The notes under the pieces are model-generated. The model saw only the letters and a list, made by a program, of their open reading frames with translations, searched no databases and had not been told where the DNA came from. DNA of 64,000 nucleotides, taken from contig CAINNJ010000052.1 in NCBI GenBank assembly GCA_903851195.1, forward strand, positions 1 through 64,000. The letters run 5' to 3'. The stretch is from an uncultured Acidobacteriia bacterium. GTDB taxonomy: Bacteria; Acidobacteriota; Terriglobia; Bryobacterales; Bryobacteraceae. Made by a program: the position numbers and the translations under genes. Positions 9,870 to 18,219 of this stretch are shown here, in pieces; position 1 is the first letter of the stretch, and each line of letters opens with the position of its first letter.

Positions 9870-10136
9870 TCCTTTCCCTTCCCTATTTTCGATGAACGGC
9901 GTTCCGGGGAAGATTCCGGCGAGCGCCCTGCCCCTCGAACCTTCATCATAGACTGCGGCGGACGGGAAACGGCGGGAGGAGAAATCGCGAGCGTACGAAA
10001 GCGGGACAGAAAGGGGATATTGGTCCGGAAAGTTTCGTCCTTTTGTCCGGCGTATTTGAATGCGGGCGCGGGTTCACGGACTGACGGGTCTGCGTGACGG
10101 GCGAGATCACCGCCGCGCGGAAGACCGATTCCAGGT

Positions 10137-11045
10137 TTACGCGGAGATTGTTTCGGCGGTTTTTTCGGCCGCGGGGGCCGTTCCGGCGGACGGCTGTCCG
10201 GGTGCGAGCTTCTCAAACACGTACTGGTGACAACCGAGGCCCACATTGCCGCCGGAAAGGCGAATCATGCGATAGCCGAGTCCGGTGTAGAAGTCGAAGA
10301 TTTCGCCGGGCGTGCAGTACTCATAGGGGTAGCCGCCGACCCAATCGACCAGATCGTGCCATTTCGACATTCCACGAAGGTCCGCCTGTTTCGAAGTCTT
10401 CCATGTGTCGAGGTATTCCCCGACCTTCAACGTGGCGACCGAGCGCAAAAACGGCTTCAGTTCAATCAGCGTGGCGGAGGCCAGAACCACGAACGCGGGC
10501 TTGAGGGGGGCGGGAGTCTCGTTGTACTTTTTCTTGATCCAGCCCCACCGGCGGCTCTGCGTGCCGGTGTCGTTATACAGCGCGATGAAGAGCTTCGAGC
10601 CGGGCGCCGCGGCCAGATCCGCATTGCGAAGACCGGTCCACATATCGCCGGTATGATGCAGGACGCCCCAGGAATAGACGACGTCAAAGAGCCCGAGGGA
10701 GCCGACGTAGCGCGCATCCAGGGCGGAGCCCTCTTCCACGACCCAGCCTGGATCCTGTTCGCCGAAGTAGCGGCGGCGCAGTTCTTTGGTGCAGGCGACG
10801 GAGTGAGGATCGAAATCGAAGGAGTGAACGCGGGCGCCCAATCTGCGGGCCGCCAGACTGAACAGGCCACTGCCGGAACCGATATCGAGGAAGGATTTGC
10901 CCTCCAGATTTTCGACTCCGAGCATCTGCTTCAGGGAGAGTTCAGCGGCCGCGATCCGGTCCGGATTGAGCGTGGAAAGGAATCGGGTCCAGTTCTTTCC
11001 GAATTCGAAACGGTTGCCCTGATTTACTTCTTCCGAATGACTCAT
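10137..11045 (-). CDS. Class I SAM-dependent methyltransferase
   Basis: 302 residues from the ATG at 11045, chosen because AAGGA lies 7 bases upstream; an in-frame start 27 bases earlier lacks this. The SAM-binding motif I is FLDIGSGSGLFSLAARRLGA, followed by the acidic end of beta-2 in VHSFDFDPHS, and motif II/III regions DVVYSWGVLHHTG and LAAAPGSKLFIALYND. This places it in the UbiE/UbiG-like Rossmann group; the substrate cannot be inferred. Residues about 120-230 form a helical insertion containing Trp/Lys-rich segments. The C-terminus is an Ala/Glu-rich tail. It stands alone between clpP and an M20 peptidase. Confidence 0.85.
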   Translation of the reverse strand: MSHSEEVNQGNRFEFGKNWTRFLSTLNPDRIAAAELSLKQMLGVENLEGKSFLDIGSGSGLFSLAARRLGARVHSFDFDPHSVACTKELRRRYFGEQDPGWVVEEGSALDARYVGSLGLFDVVYSWGVLHHTGDMWTGLRNADLAAAPGSKLFIALYNDTGTQSRRWGWIKKKYNETPAPLKPAFVVLASATLIELKPFLRSVATLKVGEYLDTWKTSKQADLRGMSKWHDLVDWVGGYPYEYCTPGEIFDFYTGLGYRMIRLSGGNVGLGCHQYVFEKLAPGQPSAGTAPAAEKTAETISA

Positions 11046-11310
11046 TTGTTTTCCTTCAATCCCCGGCGGCACCCGCTTTTAGGCCAGAACAGTCGCGTTC
11101 TGCGCGGAACACTAATTCCGAATTGTACCAGTTCGGGTGGTTTCAGGCGGCGCCGGGAGCAGAGTGTCAAACGCGGTTACGCGACCGGAAGGGAGCCGGG
11201 AAACGCCGGTAAAAACGAGAGAATTCACGGAGTCGGGACGGCGTGCGTTCGGGGGGGGCGGGGCCGTGGAACCCCGGCATGGCGCTCGCGTCCGGCGGGC
11301 AGACAAGGAG

Positions 11311-12699
11311 TTACTTCGCGGCCACTTTGAGCAGAGTCCGGTAAATCAGGTCGGTGCCCTGCTGCAGGCTTTCGACCGGGACCCGTTCATCGTTGCCGTG
11401 CATCCGTGTCAGATCTTCCGCGCTGATGGGGTACGGGTAGATTCCATAGACCGGGATGCCGCGGCTGCGCCACGGGGCGGCGTCGGTACCGGCCTGGAAG
11501 AGATATGTGGTGACGGGGACGTTCGGGAAGACAGCGTTCGATTGTTGGACGAGGGCGCGGAAGAGTTCCGTGTCTTTGGGGGAGGGCGTGACGCGGGCGG
11601 GGGCGCCACGGTTCGCCGCATTGGTGACTTCCACGCGGGGGTCGTTCACCACCGCTTTGATTTCGGAAATCAGTTCGTCGACGTTGGTGCCGGGGATGGT
11701 GCGGAAGTTGAGCGTGGCGTCGGCGGAACCGGGAATCACGTTGCCGCGGAAGCCGGCGGTGAGGAAGACGGGCGCGATGGTGTTCCGCATGATGGCGTGC
11801 AGCAGGGGATCTTTGCCGATTTCGAGATCGGCGGCGTGAACTTTCGCGGGGTCCGAGCCTTCCACCAGGTCGTGGAAGTAGCCGGACATAGGAGGCTTGC
11901 TGGTCTTTTCGAGGGTGGAGAAGAACTCTTTGGTGCTGTCGATCAGTTTGGGCTGCGTCTCGTAGTCGGCGATCTTCGCCATGGCTTTCGACAGCGTAAA
12001 GATCGCGTTGTCGGGCCGGGGCATGGAGGAGTGCGTCGACGTGCCTTTCGCGGTGAGCAGGAGCGAGACGCCGGATTTGTCGGCGGTGGAGATGCTGACG
12101 TAGCGCGTGGAGCCGTCCGGGTTTTTCATGATCCAGCCGCCTTCATTGAGCGCGAATTCGCAGTCGATTTTGTCGAAATGGTCTTTGGCGAGAGTGGAGG
12201 TGTTGTACTGGCCGCCTTCTTCGTCCGATTCGGAGAGGAAAATCACGTCGCGGGCGAGGGGGATTTTGTTCTTCGCGAGGAGCATGACGGCCTGGGCGAA
12301 GACGGCGAGTCCGCCTTTGAAGTCGATGGCGCCACGGCCGATGACGTAACCGTCTTTAATGACGCCGGCAAAGGGATCGACGGACCACTTTTCCCGCTCG
12401 ACTCCGACGACATCGGCATGGGCCGCAAGCAGGATCGGCTTCCTGCTGCCATCGCCTTTCAGGCGGGCGATGAAGTGCGCTTTGTGGGGATCGGGGGTGG
12501 CGACGATATCGATCTGAAAGCCGAGGGGTTCGAATTTGGTTTTGAGGAACGCCGCCATTTGGGCTTCGTTGCCTGGGGGATTACTCGTGTTGATGCGGAT
12601 GAGCTCGGCGAGCAGTTTCGCGGTGTCATTGACCTGCGAGAGCGCGGGGATGCCGGAAAGGCTGAGGAGTAAGAGGACGTGGAGAACCGGTCGATTCAT
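11311..12699 (-). CDS. Exported M20-family metallopeptidase
   Basis: 462 residues. A signal peptide (VLHVLLLLSLSGIPALSQ) indicates export. The M20 di-zinc site is complete: AAHADVVGVE, GRGAIDFKGG and LSESDEEGG with the catalytic Glu. The dimerisation domain follows (residues about 190-330) and a late His occurs near the C-terminus. Relatives are carboxypeptidases, aminoacylases and dipeptidases, so the exact substrate is open. AAGGCGG before the ATG at 12699 supports the start. It is probably a periplasmic nutrient-scavenging enzyme, in keeping with the secreted hydrolases downstream. Confidence 0.92.
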   Translation of the reverse strand: MNRPVLHVLLLLSLSGIPALSQVNDTAKLLAELIRINTSNPPGNEAQMAAFLKTKFEPLGFQIDIVATPDPHKAHFIARLKGDGSRKPILLAAHADVVGVEREKWSVDPFAGVIKDGYVIGRGAIDFKGGLAVFAQAVMLLAKNKIPLARDVIFLSESDEEGGQYNTSTLAKDHFDKIDCEFALNEGGWIMKNPDGSTRYVSISTADKSGVSLLLTAKGTSTHSSMPRPDNAIFTLSKAMAKIADYETQPKLIDSTKEFFSTLEKTSKPPMSGYFHDLVEGSDPAKVHAADLEIGKDPLLHAIMRNTIAPVFLTAGFRGNVIPGSADATLNFRTIPGTNVDELISEIKAVVNDPRVEVTNAANRGAPARVTPSPKDTELFRALVQQSNAVFPNVPVTTYLFQAGTDAAPWRSRGIPVYGIYPYPISAEDLTRMHGNDERVPVESLQQGTDLIYRTLLKVAAK

Positions 12700-12824
12700 G
12701 AATCCGCCTTGAAGTAGTTTTGTGCGGACGTGGCGGGATGAGAGTTCTTACGCAGACGCCGCGAACGGGGCAGGCAGGAACACGGGATTGTAACTCCACA
12801 GTCTGGGGCAAAGCGACCGGATTG

Positions 12825-13718
12825 TCAATTGGCCGCGGACGGCTGCATTCCCAGACGCCAGCCGAGGTTCTGCTCGCGAGCCCAGAAGATTTTGTTGCCG
12901 AACCAGGTGGAAGGCTTTGAACCGGCAATGCCGCCTCGGGCGGCGAGGATGAAGGCACAGGGCGCCTCGCCGTAATCGCGGACCCGGCGGGTGACCCAGG
13001 AGTCCGGGAGCGTGCCCTGGGCGAGTACGATCGGGGTGCCCGGGAACCAGGCGAGAGTGGCGCCGAAGGTGTCGTCGCGTTGCGTGCGGGGTTCCGGGAG
13101 GCTGAAGGCGCGACGGTATTGTGCGATTGCGGCGGGGAGGTCGCGGACGGCAATGACTACTTCCGCCACACCGCTGAAACGGTCCGTGGTCGGTTTGCCG
13201 GCTGGGTAGACGCGCTTTTCGCGGGGCGTGAAATCGCGAATCAGGAACGGGAAGAGCGAACCGCGGGCTCCGGGCCCCACGGTGGCGGTTTCCCAATCGA
13301 GGCGGACGCCGTCCGGGCGGGTGCGACCGCTGCGTTCGGCGGGTCCGACGGGCACGCCGGCGGCTTTCACACGGGCCGTTTCCGCGGTGACATCCGGCGT
13401 GCGGATCGCGAAGGCGCAGGGCCCGGCGTTATTGCGAAGGGCTTTGCTCCAGACGTGGTCGTTTACGGCTTGGGGATCGGGATTGGCCTGGATTCCCATC
13501 AATTCGAGATAGGAGCCATCCGGAAAGCTGACGATGGCCATTTCCGTGGCGTGGTTGGAGTGCGGGCCGCCGTATTCGGGCGCGATACGGGTTTCGGCGG
13601 CGAAGGCTTTCCGCAGGGCGTCGAGATTGCGGCCGGCGATCGTGACGTGATCGATTGCGATGGGGAAATCCGCGGCGAGCGCGGGCAGAGCCAGAAGTGC
13701 GAACAGCAGGCGCATCAC
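12825..13718 (-). CDS. Exported VOC/glyoxalase-like domain protein
   Basis: 297 residues. A signal peptide (MMRLLFALLALPALA) is followed by a glyoxalase-like start (IAIDHVTIAGRNLDALRKAF) with HSNHATEMAIVSFPDGSYLELMGI. A second VOC-type module begins near residue 160 (GVAEVVIAVRDLPAAIAQYRRAF). The pattern fits the family of two-module, glyoxalase_3-type proteins of unknown function. VOC proteins bind a metal and catalyse isomerisation, epoxide opening or dioxygenation; which applies here cannot be said. The start codon ATG (13718) overlaps the stop of the GH28 gene by 4 bases, so the two are translationally coupled and may act on the same carbohydrate-derived substrate. Confidence 0.8.
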   Translation of the reverse strand: MMRLLFALLALPALAADFPIAIDHVTIAGRNLDALRKAFAAETRIAPEYGGPHSNHATEMAIVSFPDGSYLELMGIQANPDPQAVNDHVWSKALRNNAGPCAFAIRTPDVTAETARVKAAGVPVGPAERSGRTRPDGVRLDWETATVGPGARGSLFPFLIRDFTPREKRVYPAGKPTTDRFSGVAEVVIAVRDLPAAIAQYRRAFSLPEPRTQRDDTFGATLAWFPGTPIVLAQGTLPDSWVTRRVRDYGEAPCAFILAARGGIAGSKPSTWFGNKIFWAREQNLGWRLGMQPSAAN

Positions 13719-15277
13719 AACTCCTTACGGGCGGCGAGCGGGACTTTGACGTCGGGCACGGTGCCGCCTCCACTCACTTTTATATCCTTCACGTTCAGCA
13801 GCACGACGGCGGGCAGGCCGGGAACGCGCTGCAGTTTGACGTGGTTGAGTTCGACGGCTTCGGCCTGATCGAGCACGAAGGCGGGGCGGCGGTCCCCTTT
13901 CAGGAAACCGATCTCCACGTTGTTGAACTCGATGCCTTTGGCATGGCGGATGAAGAAGCCCCAGGCGGGCAGCATGCCGAACATGGAGGGCTCGGGATAC
14001 TCTTTTTCGCGTTCCGGCGTGGCGTATGGCTCGCGCGGCGGAATGCCGCCGGTGGCGCGGAAGAAGAAGGCGTTGACGAGATCGGCGGGTTGTCTGGCGA
14101 CCTGATCGAGGGTGAGTCCGCCGCGATAGACGATGCGGATGTTGTTGAATTTGACGTCTTCGACGTCGTGGCCGGGGATGCCGGCGACGATGGAACCGTA
14201 ACGCGGATCGGCGTCGTACACCACGACATCGCTGATGTTCACGCGGCGGATGGAGCCGATTTCCACGCCCTTCGGCGCGCGCATGCGGCTGCCGATGCGG
14301 AGGAAAAACGGAGCGTTCGAGACCTGTCGCATGGTGATGTTGGAGACGGCGACGTCTTCGATGTGCGCGCCATCCACGGATTCGAGGGCGAGGCCGCGGG
14401 AACGGTCGAAGACGATGTTCGAGATGGCGATGTTCCTGAAATCGCCTTCCGATTCGGTGCCGATTTTGATGCGGCCGGTGGGGCCGTCGCGGTCGGGCGC
14501 GCGTTCCAGAGTCCGTTTGAAAGTGCCGTCGAGCAGGGTTCCGACATCGTAACCGCTGACCAGGGAGTTGGTGATGGTGATGTTTTCCGAAGAGCGCGCG
14601 TAGCCGAGTGCGTGCGTGCCTTTCAGGGTAATGGCATCGTCGTTCGGGGAGTTAATGCTGGAGTTGGAGATGCGGACGTTGCGGCAGGAATCGAGATCGA
14701 TGCCGTCGCGGTTGGTGTCGATGGTGAGGTGGTCGATGGTGAGGTTATCGACGGCGGTGGCGAGGATACCGAAGTGGCCGCCGTTGAGGATGGAGAAGTC
14801 GCGCAGGGTGACGTTGCGGCTGAGTTTGAGGGCGATGGCTTTGTCGCCGCCGGGGCCGCGTTCGCCGCGGATGAGGCCTTTGCCACTGATGAGTCCGCCG
14901 CCGGTGATGGCGACGTTGGTGAGATTTTCGCCCCAGATGAGGGCGTTGTGCCAGTGGCTGTGGCCGGAATCCTGATACAGATCGGCGCCGTTGACCTCGG
15001 CGGCGTCGTAGGTGGAGGTGTCGGGACTGGCTTCGATGGTGGCGCCGGATTCGAGGTGGAGAGTGATGTTGCTGCGGAGGTGGAGGGAGCCGGTGAGGTA
15101 GACGCCGGGAGGGAATTCGACGGTGCCGCCTCCGGCAGCGGCGGCGGCTTCGATGGTTTTGTTGATGGCGTCGCGATCCTGGGTCTGGCCATCGCCTTTC
15201 GCTCCGTAGGTCCTGACGTCGAAGATAGCGGCGGGGAGGGGAAGGATGGTGAGGAGCAGGAGGAGAGGGAACTTCAT
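13715..15277 (-). CDS. Glycoside hydrolase family 28 (polygalacturonase-like)
   Basis: 520 residues from the ATG at 15277, whose product begins with a signal peptide (MKFPLLLLLTILPLPAA). The mature part starts FDVRTYGAKGDGQTQDRDAI, the typical beginning of pectinase-type right-handed beta-helix enzymes. GH28-like active-site elements are DGIDLDS, NSPNDDAITLKG and GRIKIGTES (RIK motif); the usual GHG is replaced by GYDVG. Repeated N-V/I-x-I-S-N turns mark the beta-helix coils. It probably hydrolyses galacturonan or a related uronate polymer in the periplasm or outside. It is divergent from an SGNH esterase, which could remove acetyl groups from the same polymer. No Shine-Dalgarno precedes the start. 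Confidence 0.88.
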   Translation of the reverse strand: MKFPLLLLLTILPLPAAIFDVRTYGAKGDGQTQDRDAINKTIEAAAAAGGGTVEFPPGVYLTGSLHLRSNITLHLESGATIEASPDTSTYDAAEVNGADLYQDSGHSHWHNALIWGENLTNVAITGGGLISGKGLIRGERGPGGDKAIALKLSRNVTLRDFSILNGGHFGILATAVDNLTIDHLTIDTNRDGIDLDSCRNVRISNSSINSPNDDAITLKGTHALGYARSSENITITNSLVSGYDVGTLLDGTFKRTLERAPDRDGPTGRIKIGTESEGDFRNIAISNIVFDRSRGLALESVDGAHIEDVAVSNITMRQVSNAPFFLRIGSRMRAPKGVEIGSIRRVNISDVVVYDADPRYGSIVAGIPGHDVEDVKFNNIRIVYRGGLTLDQVARQPADLVNAFFFRATGGIPPREPYATPEREKEYPEPSMFGMLPAWGFFIRHAKGIEFNNVEIGFLKGDRRPAFVLDQAEAVELNHVKLQRVPGLPAVVLLNVKDIKVSGGGTVPDVKVPLAARKEL

Positions 15278-15285
15278 TCGTTGCA

Positions 15286-15328
15286 ATCTTATCGGATGGG
15301 CTTTTTGGATGGGCTTATCGGATAAGAT
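15286..15328. promoter_or_regulatory. Symmetric divergent promoter/operator between GH28 and SGNH genes
   Basis: TAAGAT boxes face outward on each strand: 15286-15291 (minus) and 15323-15328 (plus). Each ends exactly 8 bases before the ATG of its gene. They are embedded in an inverted repeat (atcttatcggat at 15286-15297 and atcggataagat at 15317-15328, 11 of 12 matching). A 13-bp palindrome, cttatcggataag, sits at 15314-15326, and ggatgggct is repeated directly at 15294 and 15307. Neither gene has a Shine-Dalgarno. This suggests paired leaderless promoters and a shared operator. Confidence 0.5.
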
Positions 15329-15336
15329 GCTGGCTG

Positions 15337-16641
15337 ATGAGAATTGTCTGGTTGTTTTTGTGTTTGCCGGTGGCGGCGACGGCGGCGGAGCATTGGGTGG
15401 CGACCTGGGGGACGGCGCAGCAGTTGTATCGGGCGGGTGGCGCAGGGCGGGGTCCGGCTCCGGCGGCTCCGACAGCACCTGCTCCGGCGGTTCCTGCGGC
15501 TCCGGCTCCGCGACCCGCGGGACCGGCGCGGCGGTTCGGAATTCCTCCGGCGTTGGCGTCGGTCAATAACCAGACCATCCGGATGATGGCGCGGACGAGT
15601 ATCGGCGGGCGATCCGTGCGGGTGCGACTGGAGAACGCGCTGGGCAGTTCCGCGGTGAATTTCGGCGCGGCGCATATCGCACTGCGGAGCAAGGATTCGG
15701 GCATTGTGGCGGGGAGCGATCGCGCGCTGACGTTCAGCGGGAAGCCCGCGGCGATTCTGTATGCGGGCGGGACGCTGGTGAGCGATCCGGTGACACTGGA
15801 CGTGCCGGCGCTGGCGGAAGTGGCGGTGAGTCTGTATGTGCCCGGCGAAGCGCAAGCTCCGGCCAACCATTTATTCGGCCTGCATACGACGTATCTTTCT
15901 AAGGAAGGCGGGGCGAAGGAAGGCGATGCGACGGGCGCGGCGGAGATCGCGGACGGAGCGACGCGGGAATCGTATTACTGGCTGGCGGGGATCGATGTCC
16001 TGGCGCCGGCGGACGCGGGCACACTGGTGACGTTCGGCGATTCGATTACGGACGGCGACCAATCGACACACGAGACGGACGGCGCGTGGCCGTCGGTCCT
16101 GGCGGCGCGACTGCATGCCAACAAGGCGACGGCGCACGTGGCGGTGGTGAACGCCGGGATTTCGGGCAATCGCGTATTGGGCGACAACAACAGCGGCCTG
16201 GCGCGGTTCTATCACGACGCGCTGATTCAGCCGGGCGTGAAGTGGGTGTCGATTCTGGAAGGGATCAACGATATTACGGGCGGGTCGCGCGGGCTGCCGA
16301 ATGCGCCGAAGATCACGGCGGAGATGCTGATCAGCGCGTACCGGCAGATCATCGAGACGGCTCATCTGTATGGCGTCAAGGTGATTGGCTGCACGATCAC
16401 GCCGTATGGCGGCTCGAACGCTTACAACGAGTACGGCGAGAGCGTGCGGAGCGAGGTGAACGAGTGGATCCGCAACGGGCGCGCGTTTGACGGCGTGATC
16501 GATTTCGACAAGGCGACGCGGGACCAGAACGATCCGAAGCGGTTCCGAGCGGAGGCGGATTCGCCGGATTTTCTGCATCCGGCGAATCCTGGGTACAAGC
16601 TGATGGGCGAGGCGGTGGATTTGGGGTTGTTTAAGAAATAG
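15337..16641 (+). CDS. Exported SGNH/GDSL esterase
   Basis: 434 residues with a signal peptide (MRIVWLFLCLPVAATAA). After a Pro/Ala-rich spacer (residues about 35-65) there is a jelly-roll-like N-terminal domain, then the SGNH hydrolase fold. Block I is VTFGDSITDGD with the nucleophilic Ser, block II SGNRVLGDN, block III LEGINDITGG, and block V DFLHPANPGY with the Asp-His pair. All four catalytic blocks are intact. Relatives include rhamnogalacturonan acetylesterases and xylan esterases, so a deacetylase acting with the divergent GH28 enzyme is a reasonable inference. The start codon lies 8 bases after a TAAGAT box with no Shine-Dalgarno. Confidence 0.9.
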   Translation: MRIVWLFLCLPVAATAAEHWVATWGTAQQLYRAGGAGRGPAPAAPTAPAPAVPAAPAPRPAGPARRFGIPPALASVNNQTIRMMARTSIGGRSVRVRLENALGSSAVNFGAAHIALRSKDSGIVAGSDRALTFSGKPAAILYAGGTLVSDPVTLDVPALAEVAVSLYVPGEAQAPANHLFGLHTTYLSKEGGAKEGDATGAAEIADGATRESYYWLAGIDVLAPADAGTLVTFGDSITDGDQSTHETDGAWPSVLAARLHANKATAHVAVVNAGISGNRVLGDNNSGLARFYHDALIQPGVKWVSILEGINDITGGSRGLPNAPKITAEMLISAYRQIIETAHLYGVKVIGCTITPYGGSNAYNEYGESVRSEVNEWIRNGRAFDGVIDFDKATRDQNDPKRFRAEADSPDFLHPANPGYKLMGEAVDLGLFKK

Positions 16642-16644
16642 CCG

Positions 16645-17643
16645 CTATTTGACCGGCGGCGGCATGGCACCGGGACGGCCCGGACCGCGGCCCGCATTGG
16701 GCTGCGCGTCGAGGCCGTTGAGACCGTTTTTGTAGAGCGGGTCCATGGCGGCAATGTCGGTCCGGTAGCTGACGGAGTTTGCAGTGGGGAAGTTGGCCGG
16801 AACCTTCTGGGTGACTTTGCCGGTCGCCGCCCATTCCGTGCCGCGCTGGAAGGTAACCAGAAAGCCGACGCAGGAGAGCGCATTGACATCGTGCCCGAGC
16901 GCGGTGTGGAAGACGCGGCCTTTGCCGTAGCTGGTGACGAGCAGCATGGGCTCGTCGCGACCGGTGCCGGCGTTGGCGGGATCGGAGAAGGCGGTGGCCA
17001 GAACGGTCATGTTTTCGCCGGGTCCGCGGAGAGAGTTGTAGAGTTCGTCGCCCTGGTGCATCCACGCGGCGGGCAGGCCCTTCATGATGGGATGCGCGGC
17101 GTCGCGGGTAACCATCTGGTACGGGGTTCGGCGTCCATGGCGTCCGGCTTTTCCGGGCGTATTGTCGGAGGTGAGTTTGCCGTCCTTATAGAACCAGAGC
17201 GGGCCGGAGTTTTCGTCGCGGTCGCGCCAGCCGCCGATGCCGATCATCTTGTTGTACTCGGCCCAGTGGCCGAACGCGTTGTCGGCGGCGTGAACGGAGA
17301 CGAAGCCGCCGCCGTTTTTGATGTACTGTTCGAAGGAGGCTTTGAGGTCGTCAGGCCAGTTGGCGGCGTCGTAGTTCGAAACCACGACCTGGTATTTGGA
17401 GAATTCCGGCTTGAAGGAGCTGAAGTCTTCGCCGGCTTTGGGCGCGGTGGCGACGTCCACCTGGAAGAGGCCCGTTTCTTCGAGTTCCTTTTTCAGGAGG
17501 GGAGTGATGAGCTGCCACTTGTGATAGGCGCCGCCGCTTTCGCCATCGAGCAGCATGACCCGGATGGGCGAGGCGGCGCGGGAGGGCAGGGGGGCTGTGC
17601 CGAGCAGCAGGGTGGCGAAGAGCAAAGGCAGGAGTTTGTGCAT
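16645..17643 (-). CDS. Exported ThuA-like domain protein
   Basis: 332 residues from the ATG at 17643, which gives a clean signal peptide (MHKLLPLLFATLLLGTA). The body is a ThuA-like, glutamine-amidotransferase-fold domain: VMLLDGESGGAYHKWQLITP, YQVVVSNYDA, GGGFVSVHAADNAFG, and the late pair YGKGRVFHTALGHD. The C-terminus is a Gly/Pro/Arg tail. ThuA proteins have been linked to trehalose or sugar utilisation, but their reaction is unsettled. It converges with the SGNH esterase, with only three bases between stops, and diverges from a GNAT gene. Confidence 0.88.
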   Translation of the reverse strand: MHKLLPLLFATLLLGTAPLPSRAASPIRVMLLDGESGGAYHKWQLITPLLKKELEETGLFQVDVATAPKAGEDFSSFKPEFSKYQVVVSNYDAANWPDDLKASFEQYIKNGGGFVSVHAADNAFGHWAEYNKMIGIGGWRDRDENSGPLWFYKDGKLTSDNTPGKAGRHGRRTPYQMVTRDAAHPIMKGLPAAWMHQGDELYNSLRGPGENMTVLATAFSDPANAGTGRDEPMLLVTSYGKGRVFHTALGHDVNALSCVGFLVTFQRGTEWAATGKVTQKVPANFPTANSVSYRTDIAAMDPLYKNGLNGLDAQPNAGRGPGRPGAMPPPVK

Positions 17644-17681
17644 GGTAGGGATCCGCAAAGGAAAGCATACAGGAAGATCAG

Positions 17682-18203
17682 ATGGTGCGCGTTGAAGAGT
17701 TGCGGGAGTTGCCGGAGGCGGAGGCGGGGATGCTGGCCGAGGTGCTGCATGCAGCCGTCCACGGCGGCGCGAGCGTGAGTTTCGTGCTGCCATTCCCGAT
17801 GGAGGCCGCGCGGGAGTTCTGGCTGACGAAGGTACTGCCGGGAGTGGCCGCCGGGACGCGGCGTCTGTTTGTGGCCAGGGTGGACGGGCGGATCGTGGGA
17901 ACGGTGCAACTCGATCTGGGGATGCCTCCGAATCAGCAGCACCGGGCGGAGGTGGCGAAGTTGCTGGTGCATCCGGAGGCGCGGCGGCAGGGAATCGCGC
18001 GGTCGCTGATGATGGTTCTCGAGGAGACGGCACGGGCAGCGGGAAGGACGCTGGTCACGCTCGATACGCGGACCGGCGATGCGGCGGAGCGTTTGTACCT
18101 GTCGCTGGGATACGTGGTGGCGGGAGTGATTCCCCGGTTCGCGCGCGCACCGGCGTCCGGGGAGCTGGAAGCGACCACACTGCTGTACAAAGATTTGCGG
18201 TGA
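17682..18203 (+). CDS. GNAT-family N-acetyltransferase
   Basis: 173 residues, the usual size for a single GNAT domain. Motif A, the acetyl-CoA pyrophosphate loop, is VAKLLVHPEARRQGIARSLM (R-R-Q-G-I-A), and motif B follows in YLSLGYVVAGVIPRFA. No signal peptide is present, so it is cytoplasmic. AGGAAG before the ATG at 17682 supports the start. It is only 38 bases from the divergent ThuA gene and 16 bases upstream of the DUF1592 gene, with which it may be co-transcribed. The substrate amine is unknown. Confidence 0.9.
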   Translation: MVRVEELRELPEAEAGMLAEVLHAAVHGGASVSFVLPFPMEAAREFWLTKVLPGVAAGTRRLFVARVDGRIVGTVQLDLGMPPNQQHRAEVAKLLVHPEARRQGIARSLMMVLEETARAAGRTLVTLDTRTGDAAERLYLSLGYVVAGVIPRFARAPASGELEATTLLYKDLR

Positions 18204-18219
18204 AAATTTCAGGAGTAGT

